DNA of 32,961 bases from CAYXDO01 sp964463485 (GCA_964463485.1 CAYXDO010000130.1:1-32961), one strand, 5' to 3'. Counted from the first letter of the stretch, positions 9,301 to 16,215 are shown. The notes: generated from the sequence alone by a model not told the origin. Translations and numbers: made by a program.

Positions 9301-9506
9301 CCGTCGATCCGGACGAAGCGAAGGTCCACGCCTGTGCCGAGATCCTCTTCAAAAGCAAGGACATAGCTCGTGCCGTAGAAGGCAATTGCGGGCGCCCGCT
9401 GCTCGGCCTGGGCGGGGCTCACGTACAAGCCTTGGGTCGGGCCGACGGTCTGCGCGCTCCCCGTGCGGGCCATCACAGCCGCGAGCCAAACCCATCGACG
9501 GAGCAC
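6294..9506 (-). CDS. large MYXO-CTERM surface protein with PKD-like and thrombospondin type-3 repeats
   Basis: About 1070 aa from GTG at 9506, chosen because AGGAG lies ten bases upstream and a signal peptide follows (MLRRWVWLAAVMARTGSAQ). Residues about 20-420 hold repeated beta-rich blocks (SPAQAEQRAPAIAFYGTSY; VVAFEDDRAG; LLTWQDQRTA) like propeller blades. Beta-sandwich domains follow, including a PKD-like one (NTPPVASAG..., about 689-783). Next come calcium-binding thrombospondin type-3 repeats (DPDSDDDGVRDG, DTDGDGLDDG; about 784-930) and a Cys-rich segment. The C-terminus has GGCGC, a hydrophobic helix (PLWLLAILLVL) and RR: a MYXO-CTERM signal for sorting to the outer surface. The frame continues about 18 residues past RR, longer than usual. 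It heads the minus-strand operon; no divergent promoter was convincing. Confidence 0.9.
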   Translation of the reverse strand: MLRRWVWLAAVMARTGSAQTVGPTQGLYVSPAQAEQRAPAIAFYGTSYVLAFEEDLGTGVDLRFVRIDGSDGAAIIDNPPLDLAVGPGSPTAVALAPAPGGRVVAAWTDPRDGLLDEVYVASIATDTGAVTPPNGRRLTTNVADESVPAIACGSVGCLVAYTAVQGGQTRLMGRRIGFDGSPVDPEELDLVPQNGARKSDPTVSVLGSDYVVAFEDDRAGPAGDLFAELYARTLPMSGTVTSTGAIRVVSGAFRQSDAELLSVGSNVLLTWQDQRTAAVDGLEIATSSLDSALGTRLGPTSVLPAPRDQLFPHFAAGPASVLLIAEDFRFGAVGQIVGAQIDFDGRQLGAPFPVLTSQTTLFEHALAKGPGVDFLVAAVVSGTPHRIVFRLVRDELPASALSAPVSPMPADGVTPAVLDFGVATGPSGFVVADGARFTVSVSHPDVAIDTADLDGSLAGVQTEAHLGVVRVELRSTRVGVFDVAVEAVRGTSRGLAAQVFENVAPIVRNVSISPASPGSDDDLTLAYEYFDVNGDPETGTTIRWSNPALMAQFDGQLVIPSSATQRGETWRAQIVPNDGHAAGPLVFSPSVPIGNSAPSASMLRIRPEVGARDGTELDASYSFFDADGDLESGTRLGWTESGVSQVGLDGMRSVPGSNVHKGQVWQFIVEPSDGVDFGPIVRSATIAIENTPPVASAGLDLQVLERRGFRLDASGSIDVDGDPLSFRFTQESGPALAIPAAHGATVALEAPSVTGTTVLTFAVEVSDGTDTDVDLVVVELQPVPDPDADGLDDEEEAQFGTLPGVADTDRDGLKDGEEFASSTRPLDPDSDDDGVRDGAEAAALEDLDGDTLIGALDPDSDGDGLFDGTESGVTEPIEGTDEAADHFVADSDHATTTSPTLRDTDGDGLDDGVEDADHDGALDPGESDPLDRTSLAGCTATLSCPSDVVCRDGACRAPAGDATLMCVALATRGLECCVGSCRGGTPRAPRCEVDGSLEVCGADAITCTEGSCSAPASAPKNDGDGGCGCRVSRSGSVSPLWLLAILLVLRRQLMHTSCRPVPRDVTRPRG

Positions 9507-9597
9507 TTTCGACGTCACTCCTGGAGATGTAGCACGCCACGCACGACCGATTGACGCTGAACGCGAAGAGCGGTCGTGTGCAGGAGGCGCCAAGAAC

Positions 9598-10596
9598 ATG
9601 AGCTCGTTGGTGATTTTGCTGTCCACCTTGGCCGTCTCGACCGCTCAGCTCGGAGCGCCGGACCGGCTGATCACGAAGCACGGCGTGGAGTTGTCGGCGG
9701 ACGGGCGCGTCTTCGTGTTGTTCGCCGGGCTGAACGGGCTCGGCTACTCGCAGGAGACCGAGCACAAGGGGCCGCCGCTCTCCGCGCCGGTGTTCCATGA
9801 GCTGCGTGAAAAAGCCCGCGAGGCGATTCGGCCGTTGGTGGCCGACGGGAAGCTCGAGCAGCTGAAGAAGACCTTCGAGGGCTCGCCGGCGGAGATCGAC
9901 GCCTACGTCGCGTTGGTCTTGGGGCTGAGCAACGACTTCGCCAAGACGGATACACCGCTGCCGCCGGAAGCAGAGACCCTCGCGGCGGCCGCCGGCGTCT
10001 TTCGAACGCTGTCGGAGGATCCGGACCTTCAGAAGATCTTCGATCAGCTCGCGTATGAGCAGCGGCAATTCATGAAGGCGTTGGCCGCCGGCATCACGGC
10101 GGACTTCGACAAGGCGGCAGGATCGGTGGCGGCGGGGCTGACGGCGCCCGTGTCGCTCACCGTGATTCCCAATCCGCTCGACGCCCACGGCGCGGTCAGA
10201 CGCGCGCGCGTGGGAAGTCGTTCGTATCTGATCGTCGGACCCGGCGAAGCCTCCGCACGACGGGCCGTGCTCGAGGAGGCGCTGCTCGGGCGCCTGGAAC
10301 AGCCCGTGAAGGACGGGCTGGTGAAGGCCCCGCGCCTGAAAAAGGCCTACGAAGGGCTCGCGGCGGGATCGAAGAGCGTGCGGGCCTATGGATCGGTGGA
10401 AGTGTACGCCGCCACGACCCTCGCGCGCGTGCTGGCGTTTCGAGCCCTCGGAGGCACCGAGGAGGAGCTGATCGAGCGCGAGCAGCAGCGCGGGCTCGCG
10501 TGGGTGCGCAGCGCGCTGCGGGCGACGGACGCCTGGAAGGGCGGCGATCCCGTGCCAACCGAGGTGGCGAAGGCGCTCGCCAAGATCGCTCCGTGA
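9598..10596 (+). CDS. secreted hypothetical protein, 332 aa
   Basis: Starts at ATG 9598, behind AGGAGG (9582-9587). It opens with a short signal peptide (MSSLVILLSTLAVSTAQ) with no lipobox Cys, so it is probably periplasmic or secreted. The mature protein begins with KHGVELSADGRVFVLFAGLN and continues as mostly alpha-helix. I see no HExxH or other catalytic motif and do not recognise the family. The stop codon overlaps the next gene as GTGA, so the two are translationally coupled and may work together. It is divergent from the large surface protein, with 91 bp between the starts. Confidence 0.8.
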   Translation: MSSLVILLSTLAVSTAQLGAPDRLITKHGVELSADGRVFVLFAGLNGLGYSQETEHKGPPLSAPVFHELREKAREAIRPLVADGKLEQLKKTFEGSPAEIDAYVALVLGLSNDFAKTDTPLPPEAETLAAAAGVFRTLSEDPDLQKIFDQLAYEQRQFMKALAAGITADFDKAAGSVAAGLTAPVSLTVIPNPLDAHGAVRRARVGSRSYLIVGPGEASARRAVLEEALLGRLEQPVKDGLVKAPRLKKAYEGLAAGSKSVRAYGSVEVYAATTLARVLAFRALGGTEEELIEREQQRGLAWVRSALRATDAWKGGDPVPTEVAKALAKIAP

Positions 10597-11009
10597 CCGA
10601 GGAGCAACAGAAGCCGACCCCTCTGGAGCTCGCGCTCGCGCTCAGGCTCCGCTGGCAGATCGATCCGGGAATCAAGGTCACGGTGCAGCTCGCCGGGACC
10701 GAAGCGCTTCCCGACGTGACCGCCCTGTTCGAGGTGCCAAGCCGAGCCAAAACGGGCCCAGACGCCTACCGGCTGCGTGTCGGGTTCGAGCGCTGGCGGG
10801 CGCCGAAGGAAGGCGATCGTGAGCCGTTGACGGCGACGATTCAGGCGCTCGACGCTCTGGTCGGTTCGCTCGTGGAGTCCGGCTTTGGCTATCGAGAGCT
10901 GCCACAAGGTGCCGGCGTGGAACACGAAGAGGGCTCGTTCAGCGTCGAGGTGGAGCGGACCAAACCGGACCTCGAGCGGTGGGCCGACGACCTCCTCAGC
11001 CGCAACTGA
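10593..11009 (+). CDS. hypothetical protein, 138 aa, coupled to the upstream gene
   Basis: Starts at GTG 10593, whose last two bases and the next A form the TGA stop of the gene before (GTGA overlap). The product begins MTEEQQKPTPLELALALRL and has no signal peptide or membrane helix. It looks like a small alpha/beta protein, with strands (KVTVQLAGTEALPDVTALFEV; GSFSVEVERTK) around a helix (QALDALVGSLVESGF). I do not recognise it. It ends just before the second copy of the dispersed repeat. The overlap suggests it serves the secreted protein, but since this product lacks a signal peptide that is only a guess. Confidence 0.75.
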   Translation: MTEEQQKPTPLELALALRLRWQIDPGIKVTVQLAGTEALPDVTALFEVPSRAKTGPDAYRLRVGFERWRAPKEGDREPLTATIQALDALVGSLVESGFGYRELPQGAGVEHEEGSFSVEVERTKPDLERWADDLLSRN

Positions 11010-11048
11010 GTACCGCGGTTCAGTTACCATACTGCGTCAAATTCGTAA

Positions 11049-11220
11049 GTCCTCGAAATCTTTCGAGTACGAGCATGAGTCCTCGAAGTCTTTCGAGTAC
11101 GAGCACGAGCACGAAGGCTTTCGAGCATTCGAACGAGTTTCACTCTGGTCCGTTTGAGAACTCGGCAAGTCTGGGAATTCGCTCGCAGGAAATCGTGCTC
11201 GTGCTCGTGCTCGTGCTCGA
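11049..11220. repeat. dispersed element bounded by hexamer tracts, copy B
   Basis: A second copy of the element at 3718-3945, again between convergent genes. It starts with two 30-bp units (11049-11078 and 11079-11108, two differences), each holding the palindrome CTCGAAA/TTTCGAG. The core at 11131-11200 matches 3813-3882 without indels. It ends in GTGCTC units (11195-11218) that are inverted against GAGCAC near 11101-11112. The rest of the 302-bp intergenic space (11010-11048 and 11221-11311) shows nothing I can name. Confidence 0.88.
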
Positions 11221-11311
11221 AAAACGTGCGGGACTTCTCCAAGAACCTCTGTGTTCTCTGTTTCCTCGGTGGTTTTCTCACAGCCGAGCGATGATCGTGG
11301 CTACTCCCGCT

Positions 11312-12856
11312 TCAGGGGGCCACGTAGACGACCCTGGAGACTCGATTCACGTAGTCCACGATCTGCTTCAGGTCGCTGGGGTCGATCCGGCTGAACTTGA
11401 CGCCCACTCCGGATTTTCCGTCGGCGGCCTTCGATACCCACGCGACCTTTCCGACCGCCGTGATCGGGCCCTCGTGGCTCGGGAGCACCAGCGAGAGATC
11501 GATGTGCGTGCCGATCTCGAGAGGGTGGTCGGTGGTGATCAAGATCCCGCCGTCGGAGATGTTGAGGGTCTCGCTCTTGTAGATCGTGCCGCCTTCCTGG
11601 ATGGACACCGACAGGTGGCAGGGCACTCGCCGTCCCTTCGCTCGGTGGCTCGGGACGGAGGACGCCGGAGACGCGGACGTCGGAGGTGACGAAGTGTTGC
11701 CTCGCATGCGCTTGAGCTGGTTCTTCTTCAGCTCGACAGTGCGGCCGGGGTCGTCGTCGGGCGCGACGTCGTAGGTGTCGTTGCCTGGGCCGAGCGTCTG
11801 GATCTGATCGGCGGTCTCGCTCAGCGCGGGCACGCTCGGAGGGCTCAGGCGCTGCGTCGGGGGCGCGTGGTCTCGCTTCTCCAAGACGGGCGGCGGAGTG
11901 GGATCGATGGGCTCCTCGTTGGTGAGCGCCGAGACCGAGCCCCCGGAGCGTTCCATCGGCGCCGCGCGAGGCTTGGGGACGCGGTCCACTTCGAACGCGG
12001 GCGGTCGAACTTCGGTCGCGGAGCGATCGTGAGGGGTCGTCTTGACATCGTTGAAGGCCATCGCGCTGATGCGCGAGACGCCGCGTCCGACCAACGCCGA
12101 GAGATGGTCGACCAGAGACTCGGACCCGAACGGAGCTTCGATGAACTCGTCGGCGCGGTGAGCGTTCTCTTCGATCTCTTGGCTCTCGATCTCTTCGATC
12201 TGTCCGTGGAGCACGACGGGGATCTCGTGCGTGGCGGCGTTCTTCTTGAGCGACACGCAAAGTTCGATGCCGCTTTTGTCGGGCAGCGAGACCGCGGACA
12301 CGACGGCGTCGGGGCGCGCCTCGGCGACTTTCCTCTGCGCGTCTTTGGCGCGACGCGCGAAGTCGACCGCGAACCCGGCTCGTCGCAACGCGCGCTCGTG
12401 CTCGGCGCTTCGCGTCTCGTCGGCATCGACGAGCAAGATCACGCGCATGCGCTCGAGGTCCTTGAGCCCGCGACGCAGCGCTTCGGCGGTGACTGGTTTG
12501 TCGATGAAGCCGGCCACGAAGAAGCTCTCCGCCGCCAACCGACGCACCGCTAGATCACGACCGCGCTCGCTCATCACGAAGATCGGGACCGCGCTGGCGG
12601 TCGACGTCGTGCGCATCTCTTCGAGCGTCTTCAAGAGATCGCGATCGGGGAGCGTTTGATCCAACACGATCGCGTCGAACCGCAAACCGCTGCTGCGCAA
12701 CAGAACCAAGGCCTCGAGTGCGCTGTGAGCTCGTGAGATCGTCCAGCCGTTGCCCGTAAGCTCGGGGTTCTGTTTGCTAAGCGGATGCCCGAGCAACGTT
12801 TCCGCGACGAAGCGAGTGAGCGCCACGTCGCCCGCGACAAGCATCAGCGACTTCAC
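11312..12856 (-). CDS. REC-pseudoREC-PilZ signalling protein
   Basis: 514 aa. The first receiver domain (1-125) has Asp66 at the expected phosphorylation position (AIVLDQTLPD) and Lys120 (FIDKPV), so it may be phosphorylated, although the usual N-terminal acidic pair is replaced (LVAGD). The second (about 138-255) keeps LLVDADE but has Ala188 where the phosphoacceptor Asp belongs and lacks the Lys (FIEAPF), so it is a pseudo-receiver. A disordered Pro-rich linker follows, then a C-terminal PilZ domain with RxxxR (RAKGR, 405-409) and NISDGG (432-437), the c-di-GMP-binding pair. It should join a phospho-input to c-di-GMP, as PilZ proteins do in motility and surface control. It is cytoplasmic, with no output domain beyond PilZ. 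Confidence 0.92.
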   Translation of the reverse strand: MKSLMLVAGDVALTRFVAETLLGHPLSKQNPELTGNGWTISRAHSALEALVLLRSSGLRFDAIVLDQTLPDRDLLKTLEEMRTTSTASAVPIFVMSERGRDLAVRRLAAESFFVAGFIDKPVTAEALRRGLKDLERMRVILLVDADETRSAEHERALRRAGFAVDFARRAKDAQRKVAEARPDAVVSAVSLPDKSGIELCVSLKKNAATHEIPVVLHGQIEEIESQEIEENAHRADEFIEAPFGSESLVDHLSALVGRGVSRISAMAFNDVKTTPHDRSATEVRPPAFEVDRVPKPRAAPMERSGGSVSALTNEEPIDPTPPPVLEKRDHAPPTQRLSPPSVPALSETADQIQTLGPGNDTYDVAPDDDPGRTVELKKNQLKRMRGNTSSPPTSASPASSVPSHRAKGRRVPCHLSVSIQEGGTIYKSETLNISDGGILITTDHPLEIGTHIDLSLVLPSHEGPITAVGKVAWVSKAADGKSGVGVKFSRIDPSDLKQIVDYVNRVSRVVYVAP

Positions 12857-12938
12857 GTGGACAGGTCTCCGGTGCGGCAGAGCATATCGTAAGTTGGAGG
12901 CTCTTGAGCATCGCCTCGCGACGAGCCTATCGCCTCCC

Positions 12939-12958
12939 GCCGAGCCTACCGGCTCGGC
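12939..12958 (-). terminator. hairpin at the 3' end of the acyl-CoA dehydrogenase gene
   Basis: GCCGAGCC (12939-12946) and GGCTCGGC (12951-12958) form a perfect 8-bp GC-rich stem with a TACC loop that overlaps the stop codon of the minus-strand gene. No U-run follows, so it is at best a weak intrinsic terminator or an RNA-stabilising 3' hairpin between the two minus-strand genes. Confidence 0.5.
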
Positions 12959-14094
12959 AAGTAAATCTTCGTGAGGATCTCTTTCATGATCTCACTCGTG
13001 CCGCCACCGATCGTGATCAGCCGAACGTCACGATAGGCCCGCGCGATGGGGTACTCCTCGACGTAACCCCAGCCGCCGTGGAACTGCTGGCAGTCGTAAA
13101 CCACTCGCTGAATCAGGTCGCCTGCGAACAGCTTCGCCATGCTGACGGGACCCGTGGCCTCCTCCTTGCGGTCGAACAGATCGGCCGCGTAGTAGGTGAG
13201 CCGCCGCGCGGCTTCGATGTTCGTGAGGTGCTCCACGAACTTGTGCTTCCAGACCTGGAAGGAGCCGATCGGACGCCCAAAAGCCTTGCGCTCCTGACCA
13301 TATTGGATGGCTTCGTCGATCATCTTCTGCGCGCCGGCGACGGCGATGACCGCGGCGACCAAGCGCTCCCCCTGGAAGTTGCGCATGATGTAGTAAAATC
13401 CCGCATTTTCGTCCCCGAGCAGGTTGGCGACGGGGATGCGGCAGTCCTCGAAGAAGAGCTCCGCGGTGTCGGACGTGTGATTGCCGACCTTTCGGAGCGC
13501 GCGGCCGACCTTGAAACCTTTGGTGTCGGTGGGGAACAGGAGCAGCGAGAGGCCGCCGTAGCCCTCTTCGCCGGTGCGCACGGCGAGCGTGATGAAGTCG
13601 GCGCGGGTCCCGTTCGTGATGAACGTCTTCGATCCGTTGATGACGAAGTCCCCGCCCTCGCGGCGAGCGGTCGTGCGGATGTGGGCGACATCGGATCCCG
13701 CGTTCGGTTCAGATACGCCTAGAGCCGCAATGGCGTCGCCCTTCATCGCGGGGACCCCGAAGTTGCGCTTGTGATAGTCCGTCCCGATCTCCCAGATGAT
13801 CGGCGTGGCCATGTCGGTCTGGACCAACATGCCCATGTTGAGCCCGGCCATGGTGCTGCGCACGAGCTCCTCGGCGAACGCGAGCGTGAAGCCATAGTCG
13901 AGCCCGCTGCCGCCGTATTCGGTCGGGACGCGAATTCCGAGGAAGCCGAGGTCGCCCATCTCCTTGAAGACCTCGCGCGGAAAGAGGCCCGCGGCTTCCC
14001 ACTCGTCGGCGTGCGGCCGGAGCTTCTGCTCCACGTAGTCACGAACGGACTTCCGAAAGAGAGCGTGATCGGGCGTGAAGAAGCGCTCCGTCAT
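12946..14094 (-). CDS. acyl-CoA dehydrogenase (long-chain/isovaleryl-type active site)
   Basis: A flavin enzyme that makes the alpha-beta double bond of acyl-CoA, passing electrons to ETF. ATG at 14094 (MTERFFTPDHALF) gives 382 aa, the family's usual length; an upstream GTG at 14124 lies in repeat DNA. It has the signature SEPNAGSD (128-135), the RKAFGRPI segment and HGGWGYVEEYP near the C-terminus. The position that carries the catalytic Glu in short/medium-chain enzymes is Gly (TIGGGTSEIM). Glu243 in FQGERL sits where long-chain and isovaleryl enzymes place theirs, so it should be active. The substrate cannot be read from sequence. No beta-oxidation neighbours are present and I see no clear ribosome-binding site. 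Confidence 0.93.
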   Translation of the reverse strand: MTERFFTPDHALFRKSVRDYVEQKLRPHADEWEAAGLFPREVFKEMGDLGFLGIRVPTEYGGSGLDYGFTLAFAEELVRSTMAGLNMGMLVQTDMATPIIWEIGTDYHKRNFGVPAMKGDAIAALGVSEPNAGSDVAHIRTTARREGGDFVINGSKTFITNGTRADFITLAVRTGEEGYGGLSLLLFPTDTKGFKVGRALRKVGNHTSDTAELFFEDCRIPVANLLGDENAGFYYIMRNFQGERLVAAVIAVAGAQKMIDEAIQYGQERKAFGRPIGSFQVWKHKFVEHLTNIEAARRLTYYAADLFDRKEEATGPVSMAKLFAGDLIQRVVYDCQQFHGGWGYVEEYPIARAYRDVRLITIGGGTSEIMKEILTKIYLPSR

Positions 14095-14111
14095 GGAGAG
14101 ACAAGATACTG

Positions 14112-14403
14112 CGGTCCGCGCCACGCGCGAACCACGATCAGGCAGGATCCGGCAGATCAGGCAGGATTCGGCACGGGCACGGGCACGGGCACGACGGTCC
14201 GCGCCACGCGCGAACCGCCTGAGGAGCCCAAGCCGCCTCTCGCTGAGTGAGACCCGAGCGTCGAAACTCGGCCCAACTCTGCGAGGATGTGCCCGTGCCC
14301 GTGCCCGAGCATCGAAATTCGGCGCGACTCTGCGAGGACGTCGTGCCCGTGCCCGTGCCCGTGCCCGTGCCCGATCTTGATCCTGATCCGTGGCTCCTGA
14401 TCC
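14112..14403. repeat. repeat-rich intergenic region, left of the assembly gap
   Basis: Several repeats are nested here. A 22-bp direct repeat (CGGTCCGCGCCACGCGCGAA plus CC) is at 14112-14133 and 14195-14216. A 19-bp tandem pair (GATCAGGCAGGATCCGGCA) is at 14136-14154 and 14155-14173. GGGCAC units run to 14192. From about 14250, a unit of CGAGCRTCGAAAYTCGG, CTCTGCGAGGA and inverted GTGCCC units occurs twice. In reverse complement this unit matches the GGGCAC-GTCCTCGC-CGCGCCGAATTTC part of the element at 3718-3780. It ends in CTTGATCCTGATCCGTGGCT and then the gap. No gene is supported between 14095 and 14584. Confidence 0.8.
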
Positions 14404-14503
14404 NNNNNNNNNNNNNNNNNNNNNNNNNNNNNNNNNNNNNNNNNNNNNNNNNNNNNNNNNNNNNNNNNNNNNNNNNNNNNNNNNNNNNNNNNNNNNNNNN
14501 NNN
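14404..14503. other. assembly gap (100 N)
   Basis: Exactly 100 undetermined bases, the usual placeholder for a gap of unknown length. The sequence on both sides is the same GTGCCC tract followed by GATCTTGATCCTGATCCGTG, so the gap lies inside a repeat and its true size is unknown. Confidence 0.97.
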
Positions 14504-14580
14504 GTGCCCGTGCCCGTGCCCGATCTTGATCCTGATCCGTGGCTCCTGATCCGTGGATCCTGATCCGTGGATCCTGATCC
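14504..14580. repeat. GTGCCC tract and 14-bp tandem repeat, right of the gap
   Basis: Three GTGCCC units are followed by GATCTTGATC and then three 14-bp units (CCTGATCCGTGGMT) and a partial fourth, ending a few bases before the stop codon of the response-regulator gene. It repeats the sequence seen just left of the gap. Confidence 0.85.
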
Positions 14581-14584
14581 GCCC

Positions 14585-16000
14585 TCAGTCCGTCGTGCGA
14601 GCTCGCGCTTCCGTGCGCTTCTTCGGTCTCTTCTGCGCCTTGAAGGTGCGGGCCTCGAAGCCGTGGCGTTTCATCAGAATCCACAGGTTCTTTCGGTCGA
14701 GCCCAGCTCGCTCGGCGGCGTCGGAGAGGTGCCCTTCGCTCACTTCGAGCAACGTGGTCAGGTACTCGACCTCGAAGCGGTCGAGCAGCCGGCGCTTCTC
14801 GTCCTGATAGCTGCCGAGCTCTCGGGGGTCCGAGCGCGTGGCCCGAGTCTCGGAGAACTTCACGTCTTCCGATCGGATCCGGCCGTCCGACATGACGGCG
14901 AGCTGCTCGATCTTGTTCTCGAGCTCGCGGACGTTGCCGGGCCAGTTGTAGGCCTCGAGCTTGCGAAAGACCTCCGGCGTGAAGAACTCGACCTGCTTGC
15001 CGAACTGCCGATTGAAGCGCTCCAGGAAGTGCCGGGCCAACAGGGACACGTCGCCCGGCCTGTCTCGGAGCGGCGGCAACGTGAGCGGGACGATGTTCAA
15101 CCGGTAGAAGAGGTCTTCGCGAAACGTGCCTTCGGCGACCGCCCGCCGTAGATCGCGATTGGTCGCCGCGATGATCCGTACGTCCGCGATCTTGCTCTTG
15201 GGGCTGCCGAGCGGCTTGTACTCTTTGAGCTGCAAGAATCGCAGGAGCTTCACCTGCACCGAGAGCGCGATCTCGCCGATCTCATCGAGGAACAACGTCC
15301 CCGAATCGGCCGCATCGACGAGACCCGGCGTGTCCGAACGAGCGTCCGTGAACGCGCCCTTCTTGTATCCGAAGAGCTCGGACTCGAGCAGCGCCTCCGG
15401 AAGCGAGCCGCAGTTCACCGCGACGAACGGAGCGTTCGCGCGCTTGGAGAGCGCATGCAGCACCCGCGCGACGACCTCCTTGCCGGTCCCCGACTCCCCG
15501 TAGATGACGACCGACGCTTCGGTCTGTGCGACGGTCGGAAGTCGTTGGCGCAGCTCGATCATCGACGGGCTCTTGCCGATGATCTGGGCCCCCTGCGCCA
15601 TGGTCGCGCGCAGCTCCCGGACTTGATCGGCCAGCTTCACGCCCTCGACGACCCGATCGAGCCGGTGCATGAACACCTGTTTGGTGATCGGCTTGGTGAG
15701 GTAGTCGTCGGCGCCCCGGCGCACGAACTCCACGGCGTCCTCGATCGAGCCGTAGCTCGTCATGATCAGCACAGGGACTCCGGGGAATTGTTTCTTCACC
15801 GCTTCCAGCAGCTCGTCGCCGGTCATGACCGGCATTCGGATGTCGGTGACGAGGACCTGGACGCCGCCTTTGGCGAGTCGGTCGAGGGCCTCCTGGCCGT
15901 TTTCGGCGAACTCGAGCTTCAGGTCGTCGCGGCCACGGCAGAAGATCTCCAGCAGGTACCGTGTGTTGGGATCATCGTCGGCTATGAGCACGGTCACCAT
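14585..16000 (-). CDS. NtrC-family sigma-54-dependent response regulator
   Basis: 471 aa from ATG 16000 (MVTVLIADDDPN). The domains are REC, AAA+ and Fis-type HTH. REC (1-120) has the acidic patch DDD (8-10), phosphorylation site Asp53 (VTDIRMP) and Lys103 (LTKP). The AAA+ domain (about 140-370) has Walker A GESGTGKE (168-175), Walker B GTLFLDE (234-240), and GAFTDA (215-220) at the sigma-54 contact loop, where GAFTGA is typical. The C-terminal helix-turn-helix (EGHLSDAAERAGLDRKNLWI) is followed by a basic tail. It should hydrolyse ATP to open sigma-54 promoters when phosphorylated. No histidine kinase is adjacent in the window. Divergently, 190 bp from its start, lies a sigma-54 promoter for a candidate small RNA, its likeliest visible target. 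No strong ribosome-binding site is seen. Confidence 0.95.
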   Translation of the reverse strand: MVTVLIADDDPNTRYLLEIFCRGRDDLKLEFAENGQEALDRLAKGGVQVLVTDIRMPVMTGDELLEAVKKQFPGVPVLIMTSYGSIEDAVEFVRRGADDYLTKPITKQVFMHRLDRVVEGVKLADQVRELRATMAQGAQIIGKSPSMIELRQRLPTVAQTEASVVIYGESGTGKEVVARVLHALSKRANAPFVAVNCGSLPEALLESELFGYKKGAFTDARSDTPGLVDAADSGTLFLDEIGEIALSVQVKLLRFLQLKEYKPLGSPKSKIADVRIIAATNRDLRRAVAEGTFREDLFYRLNIVPLTLPPLRDRPGDVSLLARHFLERFNRQFGKQVEFFTPEVFRKLEAYNWPGNVRELENKIEQLAVMSDGRIRSEDVKFSETRATRSDPRELGSYQDEKRRLLDRFEVEYLTTLLEVSEGHLSDAAERAGLDRKNLWILMKRHGFEARTFKAQKRPKKRTEARARTTD

Positions 16001-16052
16001 GGGCACAGAATGCGGCGTTTGAGCCACACTTGTCCATGGGTTGAAGCCCTTG

Positions 16053-16067
16053 AAGATCCGAGATCTT
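16053..16067. promoter_or_regulatory. perfect palindrome, candidate activator-binding site
   Basis: AAGATC-CGA-GATCTT is a 6-bp inverted repeat with a 3-bp spacer. It lies about 125-135 bp upstream of the sigma-54 promoter at 16190-16205, a normal distance for an enhancer bound by an NtrC-type activator, and 53 bp upstream of the regulator's own start codon. This role is inferred from position and symmetry only. A second, weaker inverted repeat (GAGGC/GCCTC with GCTAATCG repeated) lies near 16122-16137. Confidence 0.4.
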
Positions 16068-16189
16068 GTCCGGGAATACAGAAACCGGTGTGTGATACGC
16101 GGCATTCATACCACGCTAATCGAGGCTAATCGGCCTCATTTTCCGAAAAGACTCTCCGCATGGTCCAAGGTTCGTGCGAGCTGGAGACC

Positions 16190-16205
16190 TGGCACACCGT
16201 GTGCA
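16190..16205 (+). promoter_or_regulatory. sigma-54 (-24/-12) promoter
   Basis: TGGCACACCGTGTGCA matches the sigma-54 consensus TGGCACGNNNNTTGCW at all but two defined positions. The invariant GG and GC doublets have the required 12-base separation. It points rightward into a stretch with no plus-strand gene. The predicted transcription start is about 16216. Confidence 0.72.
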
Positions 16206-16215
16206 AAGGCAGAGA

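Noticed and set aside
9507..9597. Sigma-70 promoter at TTGACG (9551-9556) between the divergent genes
   Set aside because: No acceptable -10 hexamer lies at the right spacing.
12946..14094. Acyl-CoA dehydrogenase inactivated by loss of the catalytic Glu
   Set aside because: The Gly in IGGGTSEIM is normal for the long-chain/isovaleryl type, whose catalytic Glu is present here as E243 in QGERL.
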